64,000 bases of DNA from Polytrichum commune (GCA_950295325.1 OX485805.1:58428758-58492757); one strand, 5' to 3'. Shown: positions 9,945-22,689, counted from the first letter of the stretch. The notes: generated by a model not told the origin, from the sequence alone. Program-made: numbers and translations.

Positions 9945-10346
9945 TGGGTCGGACTAATGTGACTAGAAGCGTACTAGTGGGACGGACTCCCTAAATGGGC
10001 TTAGGTGTAGAACATATTTAAGTGCTTACTTTCTATGCTATTCCAAGTTACTCAAGACATTGATGGTATTTCCATTATAATTGTATTTCAATCCCAATTA
10101 ATTCATTCAACTTCCATTCATTCTTCGCATCTTCCCTTCCATTCATAACGAGTTGTCATTTCATACGCAACTATTTTCATGTATGCCTCACATTTTTGTT
10201 CACTTTCATGCCTTTATGTATAATAATAGTAGCATACCATTATACATATGGGATTTTTAGTCGTCATTACTGGTCCAATTTTGAAATGTGCATCCTTATA
10301 TAGTCTCATAATCAACAAAAAGTCTCCAATTACCGAATATAGTGTT

Positions 10347-11118
10347 AATATTGATGGGATTCAAAAGATGATGTCAACCACCGGTTCTATCCGAAATGGC
10401 CAAATTGTCCAAAATTACCTAAATACTAGTTGATGTTCAAGGATTGGGGGATTAACCTTAGCTCAATCCATGACTATTTGGTTCAAGCACCTACTAGGGG
10501 CTTCTATCCAACCCTTGTAGAAGCTTGTACAAGTTACACACATAATCTAGTAAAAATCTGCTTGGTCTATGAGATTGATTCACAATATATTAAAAACAAG
10601 CTAACAAAAGGGTAAGCTTTACAAGCTTTAAATATGATCCATTATGACGATAAGATAGATATGTGTGGAAAAATATTCAAGTAAAATAGGACCAAGACCA
10701 AGACCTAGACCAAAATCACAACATGTCGAATTATATGATAGCACATGTATACCATATAAAACATGTAAAGACCCATTAACTTCAATCAAGCATCTCAAAA
10801 GGACAAGGATTTTTAAATAAAGATGAATCTTCATAAATCAAACTTAGATTTTCCTAAACTATCTTGGTCATAACTCTCCCTTACATAAACAAAGCATGTG
10901 AAAAGAGAGTTCCGAAAGAATAACCATCATGTGGGACCAAATTCTTTATTCTTAACTACACCAAATACAAGGCATGACTTTGTGACACTTTAAATGTCGT
11001 ACCACAAAATCTCCTTGTTGGGATGTTAGCAAGATTGACCAGCATTCGCCAAAACTAGTAGACCTAAGTTATATGAAGAAGCCGGTAAGACTTAGACCAT
11101 ACCCGAAGGTCTAGTAAA
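10347..11118 (+). repeat. Dispersed 770-bp repeat R, copy 1
   Basis: From aatattgatgggattc to ggtctagtaaa this matches 63008-63773 at roughly 95% by eye, in the same orientation. It begins at the base where the duplicated gene block stops matching copy 2. The only open frame kept in both copies is about 60 codons (10430-10615), starting MMFKDWGINLSSIHDYLV; I do not recognise it and it may be chance. The tail (TTGTTGGGATGTTAGC, 11012 on) resembles the start of some plant LTRs, but no partner LTR is visible. Confidence 0.75.
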
Positions 11119-12402
11119 CACCTACCCCATATAAGTGCGCTATACGTTTAGGGCTGATTACTCTAAGTTAATCCCTCTAAACTAAGTTACTTCATAGTCT
11201 CTGAATCCAATCCCGGGATCAAATCCTGTTCTAAAACAATTTTTTGAACTGTGTATGTACAAGGAGTTCATAACATTTTCACCATCAGCTTACACAGTTT
11301 CTATAACTTAAAAAAGCTTGAAAATTTGAGTGAAGTGTGATTATTTTGAAGCCCTTCACATTGAAATGCATGTGCACACTTCAAACTTGAACACTGGTCG
11401 TAAGTCTCCACATGATAAATACACCTATGACCTTCTTTAATTAACCACACAAACACAATTACCTCAAGTTTTTTGTCAGGCCTTGTTGTTAATTTAAAGA
11501 GGATTTCACAACATACTACACTAATTATTCCAATTAGTGGGGGTGGGTTAAAAGTGAGTGTGGGAAATCTAGTGAAGGTGATATTGAATTTTTTTAAACC
11601 TATGAAATTAGTGCCACCATAAGATCTAGGAAGCATTGTTCGTCCCATCACTATTCATTGAAAATATTATTCATAGCAACATTATTCACTAAAAGCACCA
11701 GCATTATTCACAACATTCATACTCTTCATATTGGCATCAGTTTCTTCCTATTATCTAAGTTATATCCCATAAATTTAAGATGGTGGAGGCCCCTATTATA
11801 TGCTAAATATAGCACCAAATTTCAACCTTAGGACTAAGTAATGTTATGCTAACAAGGATGTGTTTGCATTTTTATTTATTTAAATCATCACTCTACAAAC
11901 ATCTTAGAAAATGCATTAATTTTCTTGAAATGTATGGTAAATGATCATGTATTCATAAATTTGGTATCATAAATTGCAACGATCACTAATTTTGAGACTT
12001 CACAAAATAGTGCGTGTCTTGGGAATTAGTGTAGCATGTACACCTTTTGCACCTATTAATATGGTTTACCATTTGAATTAACATTTTGCTATAACTTTTT
12101 AACAATGATATCACCTTTCACCTAGATAACATAAATAGCCAATATGCACATCAAGCAACATAACAAAAAGTACTCCGAGTCGGCTAAAAATTTATTTAAA
12201 ATTTATTTAAATTTAAATTCTACAATTTTACAATTTTAATAAAAACTAGTAAAAAGTTACAGCAGCATGTAACTCCAAATGGTAAACCACAATAGTAGGT
12301 ACTAGGTGTAAAAGGACCTGTAGTTTTTTTTAATCTCCATATAAACATACTATGGGGTTTTTTTTTGAAATGTGAAGATTGTAGTATGTCCAAATCCAAC
12401 CC
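11119..12402. other. AT-rich intergenic DNA, no gene recognised
   Basis: No long open frame with recognisable motifs on either strand. There are short A/T runs and a microsatellite-like CAttATTCa stretch near 11650-11710. Confidence 0.6.
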
Positions 12403-12405
12403 TAA

Positions 12406-12990
12406 GGGCCACTTCACACACAAGGCTGAAGGCCCCTGACCATGGCAATGTAAGAGCTCTCATTGGTCGAAAAGGCGGAGACCGTCCAAGTTCACTTCAC
12501 ACTAGGAGGTGAAGGCCTAAATGCCAAAGAAAAGTTCGTGAATGAAAAGTCTACATGGAGTCCTACATGGCAAGTTATTGATAAGGGTGCATGGTCTACC
12601 GGAATTTGTGTCAGGCCCACCTCTTAGAGGTGGGCTTCACAAAAATTCCGGGAGACCATGACTTTTTTTAATCTTTTTCCAGCACGACAGATTTCAAGGC
12701 AGATTCCAAAACATATTCCAGGACACACAAACACCACCAAGTAATTCTCTTAAATTGATAAAGTTTGAGACATATTGAATTAAACCAAATCCTCCCCACT
12801 TTTTCCGCCAACAAAATATGCAATGGTCCCGCAACATGGTCCATCCTCACTTCACACTGTGACACTATGCTTGAGGGCCCGTGACTACATAAAACGGCTT
12901 TCCCAGCACCCATGGTACAGCCTTTGGATGAGAGTCAAGGGTCCTCACCATTACAAGGTCACAGCTCTTGGCTCATGTGTGAAGTGGCCC
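12406..12990. mobile_element. Tourist/Harbinger-like MITE, 585 bp, TSD taa
   Basis: Both ends begin GGGCCACTTCACACA (left 12406-12420; right end reversed, 12976-12990), with a further ~30 bp of imperfect inverted similarity. They are flanked by taa at 12403-12405 and 12991-12993. A three-base TWA duplication and a GGGCC start are typical of PIF/Harbinger (Tourist) MITEs. No transposase is encoded. A related single terminus lies at 13504-13555. Confidence 0.65.
12590..12660. repeat. 71-nt near-perfect hairpin inside the MITE
   Basis: Arms 12590-12623 (catggtctaccggaattt...) and 12627-12660 (...aattccgggagaccatg) pair almost throughout around a TTA loop. The tightness of this inner stem exceeds that of the MITE termini. 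It could be a nested foldback or a small-RNA precursor; no mature product can be inferred. Confidence 0.7.
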
Positions 12991-13388
12991 TAACATTTTC
13001 ATGTTCAAACTACGGTCCCTTTAGCCAGGTGCCTTGCGTCTAAAACGTGCAGACAAGGTGTCAGTACATTAGTTGATGCTTTAGAATCCCAGACTCACCG
13101 GTGCTACTGTTTTTGACACAATAGAAGGCCGATAGTCTACTTAGAGTGAGTCTCATGACCACGAAAGGAGCAAAAAATGCAGACCTGGGAATTTGACATG
13201 GTATTACAGACTCCATCTTATTTATGACAAACTTCGACGAAAGTGGCCATAAAGAGGGAGAGCACCTTAGGAAGCCCCATCATTACAAAGCAGCCTGCAC
13301 AAACGCACTTCATTGCTGACTTTCACATTTCACCTATTCCTCAGTTTTTTACTAAGACTGTTCCAACTGTGGAAAGAAACTATTTCCT

Positions 13389-13428
13389 TCTATATATATA
13401 TATATATATATACATATATATACATATA
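13389..13428. repeat. (TA)n microsatellite
   Basis: Uninterrupted TA run followed by two tacatatata variants. Confidence 0.9.
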
Positions 13429-13503
13429 TGCTTATTTACACCTAACACATGCATGGGACCGTGTAGATTGTGAACCAAATGGAATCACCACAGTCCAGTC
13501 TCG

Positions 13504-13600
13504 GGGCCACTTCACACACGAGCCAAATGCCGTGACCATGAGATTGTGAGAGCCCATAAGAAAGTGTCCCAAGGCCGTCCCAACACACCTCCAACATCAT
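13504..13600 (+). repeat. Partial copy related to the MITE terminus
   Basis: GGGCCACTTCACACACGAGCC matches the 12406 terminus and continues with GTGACCATG...GAGAGCCC. I could not find a clear right end or TSD. Confidence 0.4.
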
Positions 13601-14339
13601 GTAGTGTGGTCAAGCACCCTCAAGTGTAGTGTGAAGTCATATGTGACCAGGTCCTTAACCACAACCATATTGTTGTTGTTCACTACATCTCAAATCATAA
13701 ACTCATCACCGAAATTGGCTGGTGGTCAACTTATCCCAATCCCTAGAGATAACAGACTATGTCATTTTTACTCTTACAATGTAGGTGAAAACGAGGCACA
13801 ACACCATGTTTGCATATCCCATGTATAACTCCATGAGAGAATCTAAGTTTCATGAACCTCTATCTTAAAATGCAGTACTAGGTATGTCTTTCTTCCAATT
13901 GGACCATCAAATGGATATCAACCTCTATCTCACAAAAGCCAATCATTGCGCTCCATTACTATAGATAATTAGCCTAATATTGACACCATTGACATTGCAC
14001 TTAATATAGTCCCATCCCCTATAGGCCTTTTCCCAAGCCCCCTGCAGACATTTAAATCAAGTTCATTAATAGTTTAAAAAAAAAACCAATAACACTCGGG
14101 CATTGCCATGAACGCAATCACCCGGTTGCGTCCTTGGGCGTCCAAGTAGAGTTACGTTACCCCTGGGACCTGGACAGAGGCCGGCTTCCGTGGACATGAC
14201 TTGGCACGTAACCTGAGACCAGACCTGAAATAGGACCTCGGGTTGGGATGTGGGAGTAAGGAGCCCCCCGGACCGACACCGACTCCGGTGACCGTGTTCC
14301 GACGGGACTGTGTCGCCCAAATTTGTCAACTCCATGCTC

Positions 14340-14570
14340 TCGCGCGCGCTCTCTCTCTCTCTCAAACTCACAACAACAAGTTAATACGCGACTTCCTAAT
14401 GATCTTTCTCTCTTGCCTACATTGTCTGCCATCTCACCACGTAATAAATACCAATCTCGGACTACCCACTCCCCACACTCAACATCAATCTCCTCATCCA
14501 ACTCTCTTGCTGGCATTCTTCACCAACCTCTCCATCGACCTCTCTCTCTCTCTCTCTCGACGTATACAAG
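14340..14570 (+). promoter_or_regulatory. CT-rich leader-like region upstream of gene A
   Basis: Two CT microsatellites (about 14350-14363 and 14541-14558) flank a C/A-rich stretch. A possible TATA-like AATAAATACC lies near 14442, and a possible splice donor ACAAG/GTGATC near 14570. This pattern is common in plant 5' UTRs and would fit the untranslated first exon of gene A, but no transcript evidence is available. Confidence 0.3.
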
Positions 14571-15298
14571 GTGATCATCTACGCAGTGGGGCTTAGTTTC
14601 TGTCATCTCTCTTGCAGATTTTGACGGGACTTTTGGACGTTCATGAATCACCGGCTGTTGATTCAAGTACAACAATCTGTAGCAAGTCTTAGAGCGTCTG
14701 TCATGAGGACCCATGGATCAGTTAAGATAAGAGTCTACTTAGATTGGTTGGGTCAGTTTGAAGAGCATTTATGGCGGGACTGGATGAGAGTACTCATTCT
14801 GATCAATAGTTTGTAAGCAAATGGTGTTAGTGATCTCGCAAGAATATTAATGTGTGGTCGATGGAGGACATATATATGCTTGAATAATTAAGTCTGAGCT
14901 AGTAATCAGGGAACTTAGATTTGAAATGTTTTGAATTGGAATAGTGAAGCCGGTCATTTGAGCTTGACATGAATGTATGGGTCATGTCCACTCACCAGGC
15001 CTAGTATCATAACCTGCTGGCTCAGTGAGTGATTTGAATTTCTGTATAGTTAGTTTCACTCAAGATGGTGCATTGAAAATGAAACAAGAAACGCATGCTG
15101 CGTGGGAAAATATAATTTTCATGGTAAGGGATTGCCAGTTCAGTTGATGATCTGTTGTTTTTTTTTTATGCAGGAACACTCATTCTCAGGGAGGTTGTTA
15201 TCTACAACCGGTGGAAATATTTATACATCATCTTCACGACATTAGACTTGTTGGACGCACTTTCAGTAAATTCGACGTGACTTTCCAAGAGATACATC

Positions 15299-16422
15299 AT
15301 GGCTCAGTCCTTGCAATCGGTAGGTCCAATGTCCATACATGTCCACATGAATTCTAGACAAATAATTAGTTGATGCTTAGACTTCTGCTTAATATATTCA
15401 TGAGGAACGTTTCTACCTTCTCGATTGAATGTCAAGCTTTTAAGCTCTAATTGCTCCAGTGAGCCATGGGATCAAATTCATGCAACATATATCGATCCCA
15501 TGCAGCTCCTGCATCAATTTAGTAGATCCTGTTTTGTGAAGTAAATGTTATTCTGCCTAGATGAGGTTGTGGCGATTGAAAGGTGCTCGCTAGTAGTATG
15601 TAGACTCATTATACAAAAGTATGACTCCCAGTGGATTATCAAAACAGAGCATCTCACAATTTGTGGCTTGTTGCGAACAGTGGTGGGCGAATGATGCTCC
15701 CCCAAGCTATATGGCTCAAGCTACAGAGGAGTACGGCAGCACTCGGGTAAAATCTTGACTCAAGCTTTAGACTCCATCTATAAGTTCCATACTCAAAATC
15801 CTAGATTTAAAGTCTTAGTTTCCATATTAAATTCCAGTCACCAGTTGTGTATTAGAGTTTACTGAGCCTTAATTTTGGGCAGACCGTGGCTGTGAGGAAA
15901 TTTGGAATTTGATCTGTTCCTGGTGGTAAGATTCATACTGAAACTGTGCTAAAATATTTTGAGTGCAGACTGAAGTTACAATTTCCACAACAATCACTGA
16001 CAGGCAGTTGGAGAGTATCAAGATGGCATTTACAGGTAAATTACTTCTGTGCCATATCCATGGTAAAATTAAACAAATATTAATTGCACAAGTTGCATAT
16101 CAGGCAGAAAATTTAGGAAGAGAAAAAATCACGAGACTTACATTACAAATTGACTGTTATGCGATGTGTTGTGCACTTGTTGTGCGTTATAATTAGGACA
16201 TAATGTTTCATTAGTTTATCAAGTGCTTCATATGCAAGAGATTACAGACACTCAATTTACAAAACAAATGGTTCCTCATGCAATGGAAGTGGCATAAATT
16301 GGTGTGCAGACTTCACGTTTAAACGAACGCAAAACAACGCCATTCGCATATCCGGTTATGAACCTGAAGTGCTCCTCAGTGCTTTTCGGCAATATGACCA
16401 AAACGCACGACTGGTTAATTAA
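15299..16422 (+). CDS. Gene A: small four-exon hypothetical protein (88 aa), paralogue of gene B
   Basis: I assembled coding exons 15299-15319, 15681-15746, 15969-16035 and 16310-16422. Acceptors are GCAG or ACAG; donors are TCG/GTAGGT, CGG/GTAAAA and ACAG/GTAAAT; intron phases are 0, 0, 1. The exon carrying ATG starts after TTTTTTTTTATGCAG (15173), and an in-frame TGA at 15281-15283 fixes the ATG as first. The product starts MAQSLQS. Exon 2 holds NDAPPSYMAQATEEYGSTR, exon 3 ITDRQLESIKMAF, and exon 4 NNAIRISGYEPEVLLSAF and YDQNARLVN. There is no signal peptide or membrane span. Gene B on the opposite strand at 57288-58960 has the same exon order, phases and matching residues, which is the main support. 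Function unknown; I do not recognise a domain. Confidence 0.55.
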
Positions 16423-18232
16423 CTTCGTTGATCCTGTTTTAGAAAATAGTCATTTGAGAAGTACAAAACTAACCTGATGGTGGAGACAACCCCCTACTTG
16501 AAGAAATCTTACACCAAAAATTTTATCTTGACCGATTTGGACTTTGATGATGGTGGTCATGACCATTGCTCCCGCGTATTTTCAATACACTTTGTTCCTC
16601 AAGAATATCATTTATACATAGGATCCCAATTTACCTAGCGGTTCTCCAGGCTTGATATGTAAACCCCGCTTAGGTTTTAGACCCGTTTGAGTATGTTTTT
16701 TGGTTCAGGATTACTAAACCTAGCTAGCTGCACATCCATGTAGGTCTAAGACATCCATTCTTTTACAGGCCATTGCATTATTACTTTACATCCACATTCA
16801 TGTAGGTCTAAGACCCATTCTTTTACAGGCCTTTTCATTACCACATTTTTTCTATCAGCCATTTGCAGATTGGTATTTTAGATAATCAAGTAGCCTGGTA
16901 GTTGAAGCTCAAGTTCTGCGGCACTACATATATTGCGCACTTGGGAGACTGTAAAGCTAATAATTTGAAAGGCAGTTTTTGGCCTCAAAAGCTTGTGTAT
17001 AAGCTCTTGTGTATTCAAGTTTTTGGCCTCATTTGCACCATTCTGAATGGCCACTGAGTGACTAAAATGAGCGATTTTGATTAATTGCAATGGCACCTCT
17101 GAAATTTTCATCAACTATCACAAAGTTAAAGTACTCCTAAGTCTAGCAATCAGTGCAATTTCTTCATGAAATCTGTCACTTTTCACAAATAGATCTTTCT
17201 AAATTGCAAAAAAGGATATTTTAGTTATCTTTGATGAGTCAATTGCAACCATCACATCCTGGACATCAATCAAACGTAGACTTTAAAGGCATGCACTCTA
17301 AATCAAAATTGGAGCATTGAATGATGAAAAACTTCAAACTTGGAATTCCCTTAAGATAAAAGGCCCATAAAAGCAACAGAAAAACCCTTGTAATTTTATA
17401 AGACTATTCTCCTCACAATAACAATAATATTTGTTGTTGTTGTTGTTGTTGTTGTTGGAAGGAGAAGAAGTAATTTTTTAGTGCACCACAAATGTTTAGA
17501 GGAAAATTATCATGTAAACATTATACAACGATAAAATAACTAATAATTAAGTTAAACTAGATTAAGTCCAAGTCCACAATAATAACATGTTAAAGATTCT
17601 ATAATAAGATCCTTTGATAGGATTGTATGATAAGATCCATCAATAGAATACACAAATTTGATAATTTTTATTATAATTTATCTTGAACTTCTAATTATCT
17701 ATATTTAACATTAAATAAATACATATATATAAAATTTTCATCATATTTTAGTAGCATAACATTCAAGTAATCATTGAGGACCTTTCACAAATCTCCCTTG
17801 AATTTAGGTGTAATAGTATTGTATCCACAAATTTTCCCATATTAAAATTAAAACTACCAAAAAAATCCAGATTGTGGGAACATGTCCAAATTTACTTAAT
17901 TATGAATCAATTATGTCGTGATAACTACACGACTGCTTTATTTTCATATTATGTGTTGCATTATACTAAGTACTATCGTAAATAAACACCTATGTATCCT
18001 TCAATAATACATATAACTTAGATTCTATGATTCTATGATTACATTATATACCACTATATATATATATATATAATATTACCATGTTCCTTGTCACAAAGAT
18101 ATTAATGCGTTTTTTTCCTTAATTCCTACCCTAACCCCTAAACCTTGTAAATAAATCATTTAAAAAGGAAACTTGTCCACAAGTTCCATGTAACTACTTG
18201 TCATTAATAGGGGGGGGGGGGGGGAAGGGGCT
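16423..18232. other. AT-rich intergenic DNA with simple repeats
   Basis: Contains a near-direct duplication of tgtaggtctaagac(atc)ccattcttttacaggcc (about 16739-16775 and 16801-16831), (GTT)9-10 at about 17430-17457, a TA run near 18055-18072 and a G14-15 tract near 18211-18225. No convincing gene on either strand. Confidence 0.6.
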
Positions 18233-19325
18233 ATGAAATGTTTGGGAGTGTCCAAAATTCATTATAGAAGTTTGGCCAATATATATAGACGGACATTGAA
18301 GCAATGTCTAGGGAGTTTTGTGGGCATCATCCGTCAAGATCCGAGTGATTCTAAGTCCAACCAGTTACATGCTAACATCTTCCAGTTTTTTCTTTATGAA
18401 TTTGAGTTATGTTTTGTAGATTCCTCTAGAATGATCGGTAATTATCCTTAAGTCTTGAATCTCGACCGGTTGTTTCTCAAACTCAACTACAGTAGTCCAT
18501 CTACAACCAGTAGGTCGGTTTTCCCCATCCATTGCATGGAACGCCTGAGTTGAGGCACTGTGGCAAAGAAGATTAATTCAAGAAACAAGGAGAATTCAAC
18601 ATTGGTTCCCTGTTTAGTCATAGTCAATATTCTCCAACCTCCTCATGTACAAAGTTCGTTGACCAGGATCTGGACTACAGAACAGGACATGGCTGGGGAC
18701 CTCGAAAGGAACCTCGACCCACCTGGATTCTGAACTTTGAAGATTCATGCCCCCATCACACCAATGTTTCTGTCCATTTCTGGTCGTGAAATGGCTAGGG
18801 ACCAGCCATTTTTTTTGGCATTTTTTAAATTTCAGACGGGTGGCACAGAAGTGTGGATGAAGTTCGTTGTAGTGGCTAAAGCATGTTTTTCTAAAGTAGT
18901 TTTCTTTTTAGAATTATATGTTTCATTTTTCACTGTTTGGCTACATGACGTAAATCACAATAGTACAAATAGGGCGATAGGCATCTTGGATTCATTGCTC
19001 ATGTAGGCGATAATGCATTAAAAAATGTCATTAAATTGGCAACAAGCCTTCAAATACATTGTGCACATTGGCGAGTATTTAAAACCAATTGCTAAAAAAA
19101 TTTCTAAAAACTTCTATCATCTAAATTCTAATGAATTAAATAAAGTCCTCTCAGACGAGGCCTCTGCTGTTGTATACAAGGATCTTCCACCTCCAGTAAC
19201 CAGACTCCAATGGTGACTTCCAAAAACATCAAAATTGCCAACTACAAAACCATGACACAAAACTGCGACGGATGAACAAACCAACAGGTTTGGAGTCTGG
19301 GAAGTTAACACTCACAAGGACACAC
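18233..19325. other. No gene recognised
   Basis: Open frames of 60-90 codons (for example 18233-18451 and 18737-19006) have no recognisable motif, splice framework or second copy here, so I do not call them. Confidence 0.5.
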
Positions 19326-19745
19326 AATTGAACAGCAAGCTAATTGAACAACAAAGATACAAAGATACAAAGATTAGATTACAGCCAACAACTAATCAAC
19401 CAGCAGCTAATCAACCTGAAGCTAATCAACCAGCACCTAATGAACCTGAAGCTAATCAGCCAGCAACTAATCAAGCTGAAGCTAATTGAACAGCAAGCTA
19501 ATCAACCAGCAAGCTAAGCAACCAGCAAGCTAAGCAACCTGAAGCTAATTGAACAGCAAGCTAATTGAACCAGCAAGCTAATCAACCAGCAAGCTAATTG
19601 AACAGCCCCCTAATTGAACAGCAAGCTAATTGAACAGCAAGCAAGCTAATTGAACAACAAACTAATTGAACCAGCAAGCTAATCAACCAGCAACCAGCAA
19701 ACTAATCAACCAGCAAGCTAATAATCAATAACCAGCAACTACATA
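19326..19745. repeat. Minisatellite array 1, variants of AGCTAATCAACCAGCA
   Basis: About 25-30 degenerate units of 12-17 bp combining aagctaat, tgaacagc and caaccagc. The array lies downstream (3') of the hAT transposase relic. A second array of the same units fills an intron of that gene. Confidence 0.9.
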
Positions 19746-20008
19746 AAAAATATGCATGCGAAAAAACCTTTTGATGGAACCCTATTTACATTGGCCATGG
19801 AGCCATAACGGCAGCAAGGAACCTCTGACCAACAAGCACTCATAAGTTGCAATCATAAATCCCCCCCCAAAAAAAAACATTCATGGAGGTGGAATTCCAA
19901 GTATACCCAACATCAAAGAGCCTAGAATGTCATCATTGAGGAATGTTGAAACTCGTACATAATTCCTTGTACATACTAGGAACCAATTACATATTAGATT
20001 GCAACGAG

Positions 20009-22660
20009 CTAGCAATCTCGTTTGTGATTCGCATGCCATATCTCATAAACCTTCTCAAACGGAAAGTTTTCCAACTTGTAAAATTTTTGGCTGAATATGC
20101 CTACACAACATGCCAAGTGCTCACTCAAACGATTGCGTAATTTGGACTTTGTGAATGCCACATTTGAGAATGTGCGCTCGTCCTCAACAGACCCAAGCAC
20201 TTGAACAGCTGCCAATTCAGCCACCTTAAACCATTCCCCAAAGCTGCTCCTCAACACTTGTGACATACTTAGATTCCGCCAAAGCTTGGTTAGGGGGTTG
20301 ATCGCAATGGGCTTACGCATGGCATCAGCTGCGTTTGCTTTCATTGCACCTTTGAACAAACCTGCCTCGTGGTTCAAGGCTGCCATCTCCAGCACGGGTG
20401 GTGAGTACACTTCACCGACTTTCTTCTCGTAGCAATAGTGGTCCTTCAAGCATTTGAAGTGTGCCTCAAATAGCTCATCAGCATTGGGTTGGAGCCAATA
20501 CTGGGGGTAGACAACCCCCAGAGAATCCATCAAGTTCGAGGCCGGAAAGCGGCTTGAAAGTTCCTTGATCAAACGATCCGCAGCCCCTACAACAGCCACC
20601 ACATCCACCACAACACCCAACTACATGGTTAGCCACATAATCCCCAATAATGCATATCAACATATAACACAAAAACATTCACACAAGGACTATAATTGCA
20701 CAAACATGGCCATACCTATGCACGAGCCTTTGACATTGTCCACAATGTCTTTAAATGCCTCCCTTGACACTGTTTGGGTGCCGCCATCTCCGTTAGGCAT
20801 CGTGGCTGAATGGGTGAAAGGCCCACACTTGAAGACAACATACTCACATGCGGCTTCATTCACATCCAAAACTCCGGGCACCCATGACAGAAACATGCTG
20901 TCATGACGGCCACTAATCAAATCTGTGAACTCACGAAAAGAATCACTTGTGAAAGAGGAAACTGGATCACAATAGAGCTCGTAGAGTTGACCTTGACAGA
21001 CCTTCACCGCGGCAAGGTAGTCGCATATGAAGATGTCTTGTTGTTGGCTGAATTTCACAAGATAGTGAACCGTTTCAAGCAATGGTAAAAAACCGGCCAA
21101 GGCAATAGGGATAGAGATGTCTACAAGGAGGTTGTAGTTACCAATTGCTACCTCCCTTGTCGCTGATGTTGATGTTCCATCGAGGCCATCTTGGTGCATC
21201 TTATGAACCAAGGTTCGATACTTAGACATCACCCTCTTCAAGGGTGATAACATGGACAACCACCTCGTTTTCATGTTCCTTATGATCTTTAGACCTTTGG
21301 TTTGCATTACCTCTGAGAGCCTCGTGAATTCGATGTGTCTCTTGGGAGACCTTGCAAAATATTTGTGCAAGTTATGCAAGAGGTTCTCGATCTTGTCTAT
21401 GACCGGCAAATGCGAGAGCTCCTTGATCGCAAGGTTGGTGCGATGGCTGACACAATGAACCCCATGCATGTGGGGGCTGATCAAGTCTTGTAAGAGCCTG
21501 GTCACACCTGACCTTGCACCCTGCCACCCCCACCATCAAACATTAGACCCTAAAACCAGCATCTAATCAACCATCAAGTAATCAACCTGCAGCTAATGAA
21601 CCAACAAGTTATCAGCCAGCAACTAATCAACCTGAAGCTAATAAGCCAGCAACCTGAAGCTAATAAGCTAACCAACTAATAATCAACCTGAAGCTAATAA
21701 GCTAATAATGAACCTGAAGCTAATCAACCAACTAATAATCAACCTAAAACTAATAAGCTAATTGAACAGCAATCTAATCAACCAGCAAGCTAATAAGCTA
21801 ATCAACCACATGCTAATCAACCTGAAGCTAAGCAACCAACAACTAATCAACCAGAAGCTAATCAACCAACAAGCAATCAACATTAAACTTTAGACAAATC
21901 AACCAGCAACTAATCACTTACCTGGAAAACTGAAGCGCCATCCGCCCCAAATGAAACGAATTTTGGCAGGAGCTGCTGGGAGGTTAGACCCCCGTGGACA
22001 AGCAAGGCTTCAACAATCACCTCAGCAAGCTTTGGAGCAGTGGCCCCTTCCGTGAGACGTTCCGCCGACACCAATATAGGAGTGCGGTAGAAGTCTTGGA
22101 CAACATAGGCATGGATACTTATCCAAGCCTAATTGTCTACAGTAGTAACCTCATCCACACTTATACTCAGAAACTTACTACAAATGTTTTTGCGGGATAA
22201 CGTGACTCTGAACCATAATTCCAAACAGAACACTTGAATATGAAACAATACTAAACCATATGTGCTCTAATTTTTCACAAAAACTCCCTTGTACAAAAAA
22301 AAAACAATGTAAAAATTTTTAACAATCAAAGTCTTAGAAATTTTTAAAACTATTTAACGAAATAAATAAATTTTAATTATTGAAATATTATTTCAAAGTT
22401 TCAAAAAAACTAACTAAAATTTACAAATAAATATCGTGCAAAAAAACCCTTATTGGCCAAAATATAGAAAAAAATATGGCTACCTTTCGCGCTTGTAAAG
22501 TTGTAGCCTCATGTTGAGGCTTTGTCTCAAGTTGTGCAAGCTTGAACATGATGTCATCATTACCTTTATTAATTGTCTCATTGATGTTAATTAATGATGT
22601 TGGCATTTCCTTGGAAGGTGATGTCTTGTACTCCTTAACACATGTAAAATCCTCTATGAA
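20009..22660 (-). pseudogene. hAT-superfamily transposase-like gene (KIAA1586-like), disabled
   Basis: Minus-strand exons I can trace: 22484 to about 22660; about 22190-21922; 21520-20716; and 20620-20009. Introns have standard borders (CCAG/GTAAGT to GGCAG/GG; CATAG/GTATGG to ATGTAG/TT). The third exon has MHGVHCVSHRTNLAIKELS, KTRWLSMLSPLKRVMSKY and the C-terminal part of the RNase H-like fold. The last exon ends with the hAT dimerisation signature VEDERTFSNVAFTKSKLRNR. The second exon has VSAERLTEGATAPKLAEVI and VSFGADGASVFQ. It contains an in-frame TAG at 22129-22131, where a residue between VDN and AWIS is expected, so the copy looks disabled. The first exon may hold only part of the N-terminal region. 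No clear hAT terminal inverted repeats or 8-bp TSD were found. Confidence 0.75.
21550..21915. repeat. Minisatellite array 2, inside an intron of the hAT relic
   Basis: Degenerate units of tgaagctaataagct and atcaaccagcaa, the same family as array 1, confined between the splice donor at 21921 and the acceptor at 21521. Confidence 0.9.
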
Positions 22661-22689
22661 TTCGCAGTTGCATTAGCGAAATACACTAT

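Larger units (their letters stand above)
6855..10346 (+). repeat. Inverted duplicated block, copy 1 (about 2.5 kb without S3)
   Basis: The sequence from tgtattatgtatgttc to gaatatagtgtt matches, in reverse orientation, 24263-26168 plus 55232-55412 plus 56390-56811. After subtracting insertions the two copies are about 2.5 kb each and differ by scattered substitutions and small indels (for example about 36 bp extra near 56680-56715 in copy 2). It contains the intron end, phosphatase exon B, the second transcription unit and about 400 bp of 3' flank. Confidence 0.88.

Noticed and set aside
10430..10615. Conserved 61-codon frame in repeat R as a gene
   Set aside because: Only two copies, short, no motif; conservation matches that of the whole repeat.
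10338..11118. LTR pair formed by the two copies of repeat R (10347 and 63008)
   Set aside because: 53 kb apart, no TG/CA ends, no TSD, no primer site or polypurine tract beside them.
12590..12660. microRNA gene
   Set aside because: Hairpin shape alone, inside a MITE, is not enough to call a microRNA.
19326..19745. CRISPR-like array
   Set aside because: Units are short, degenerate and contiguous with no unique spacers; the setting is a plant genome.
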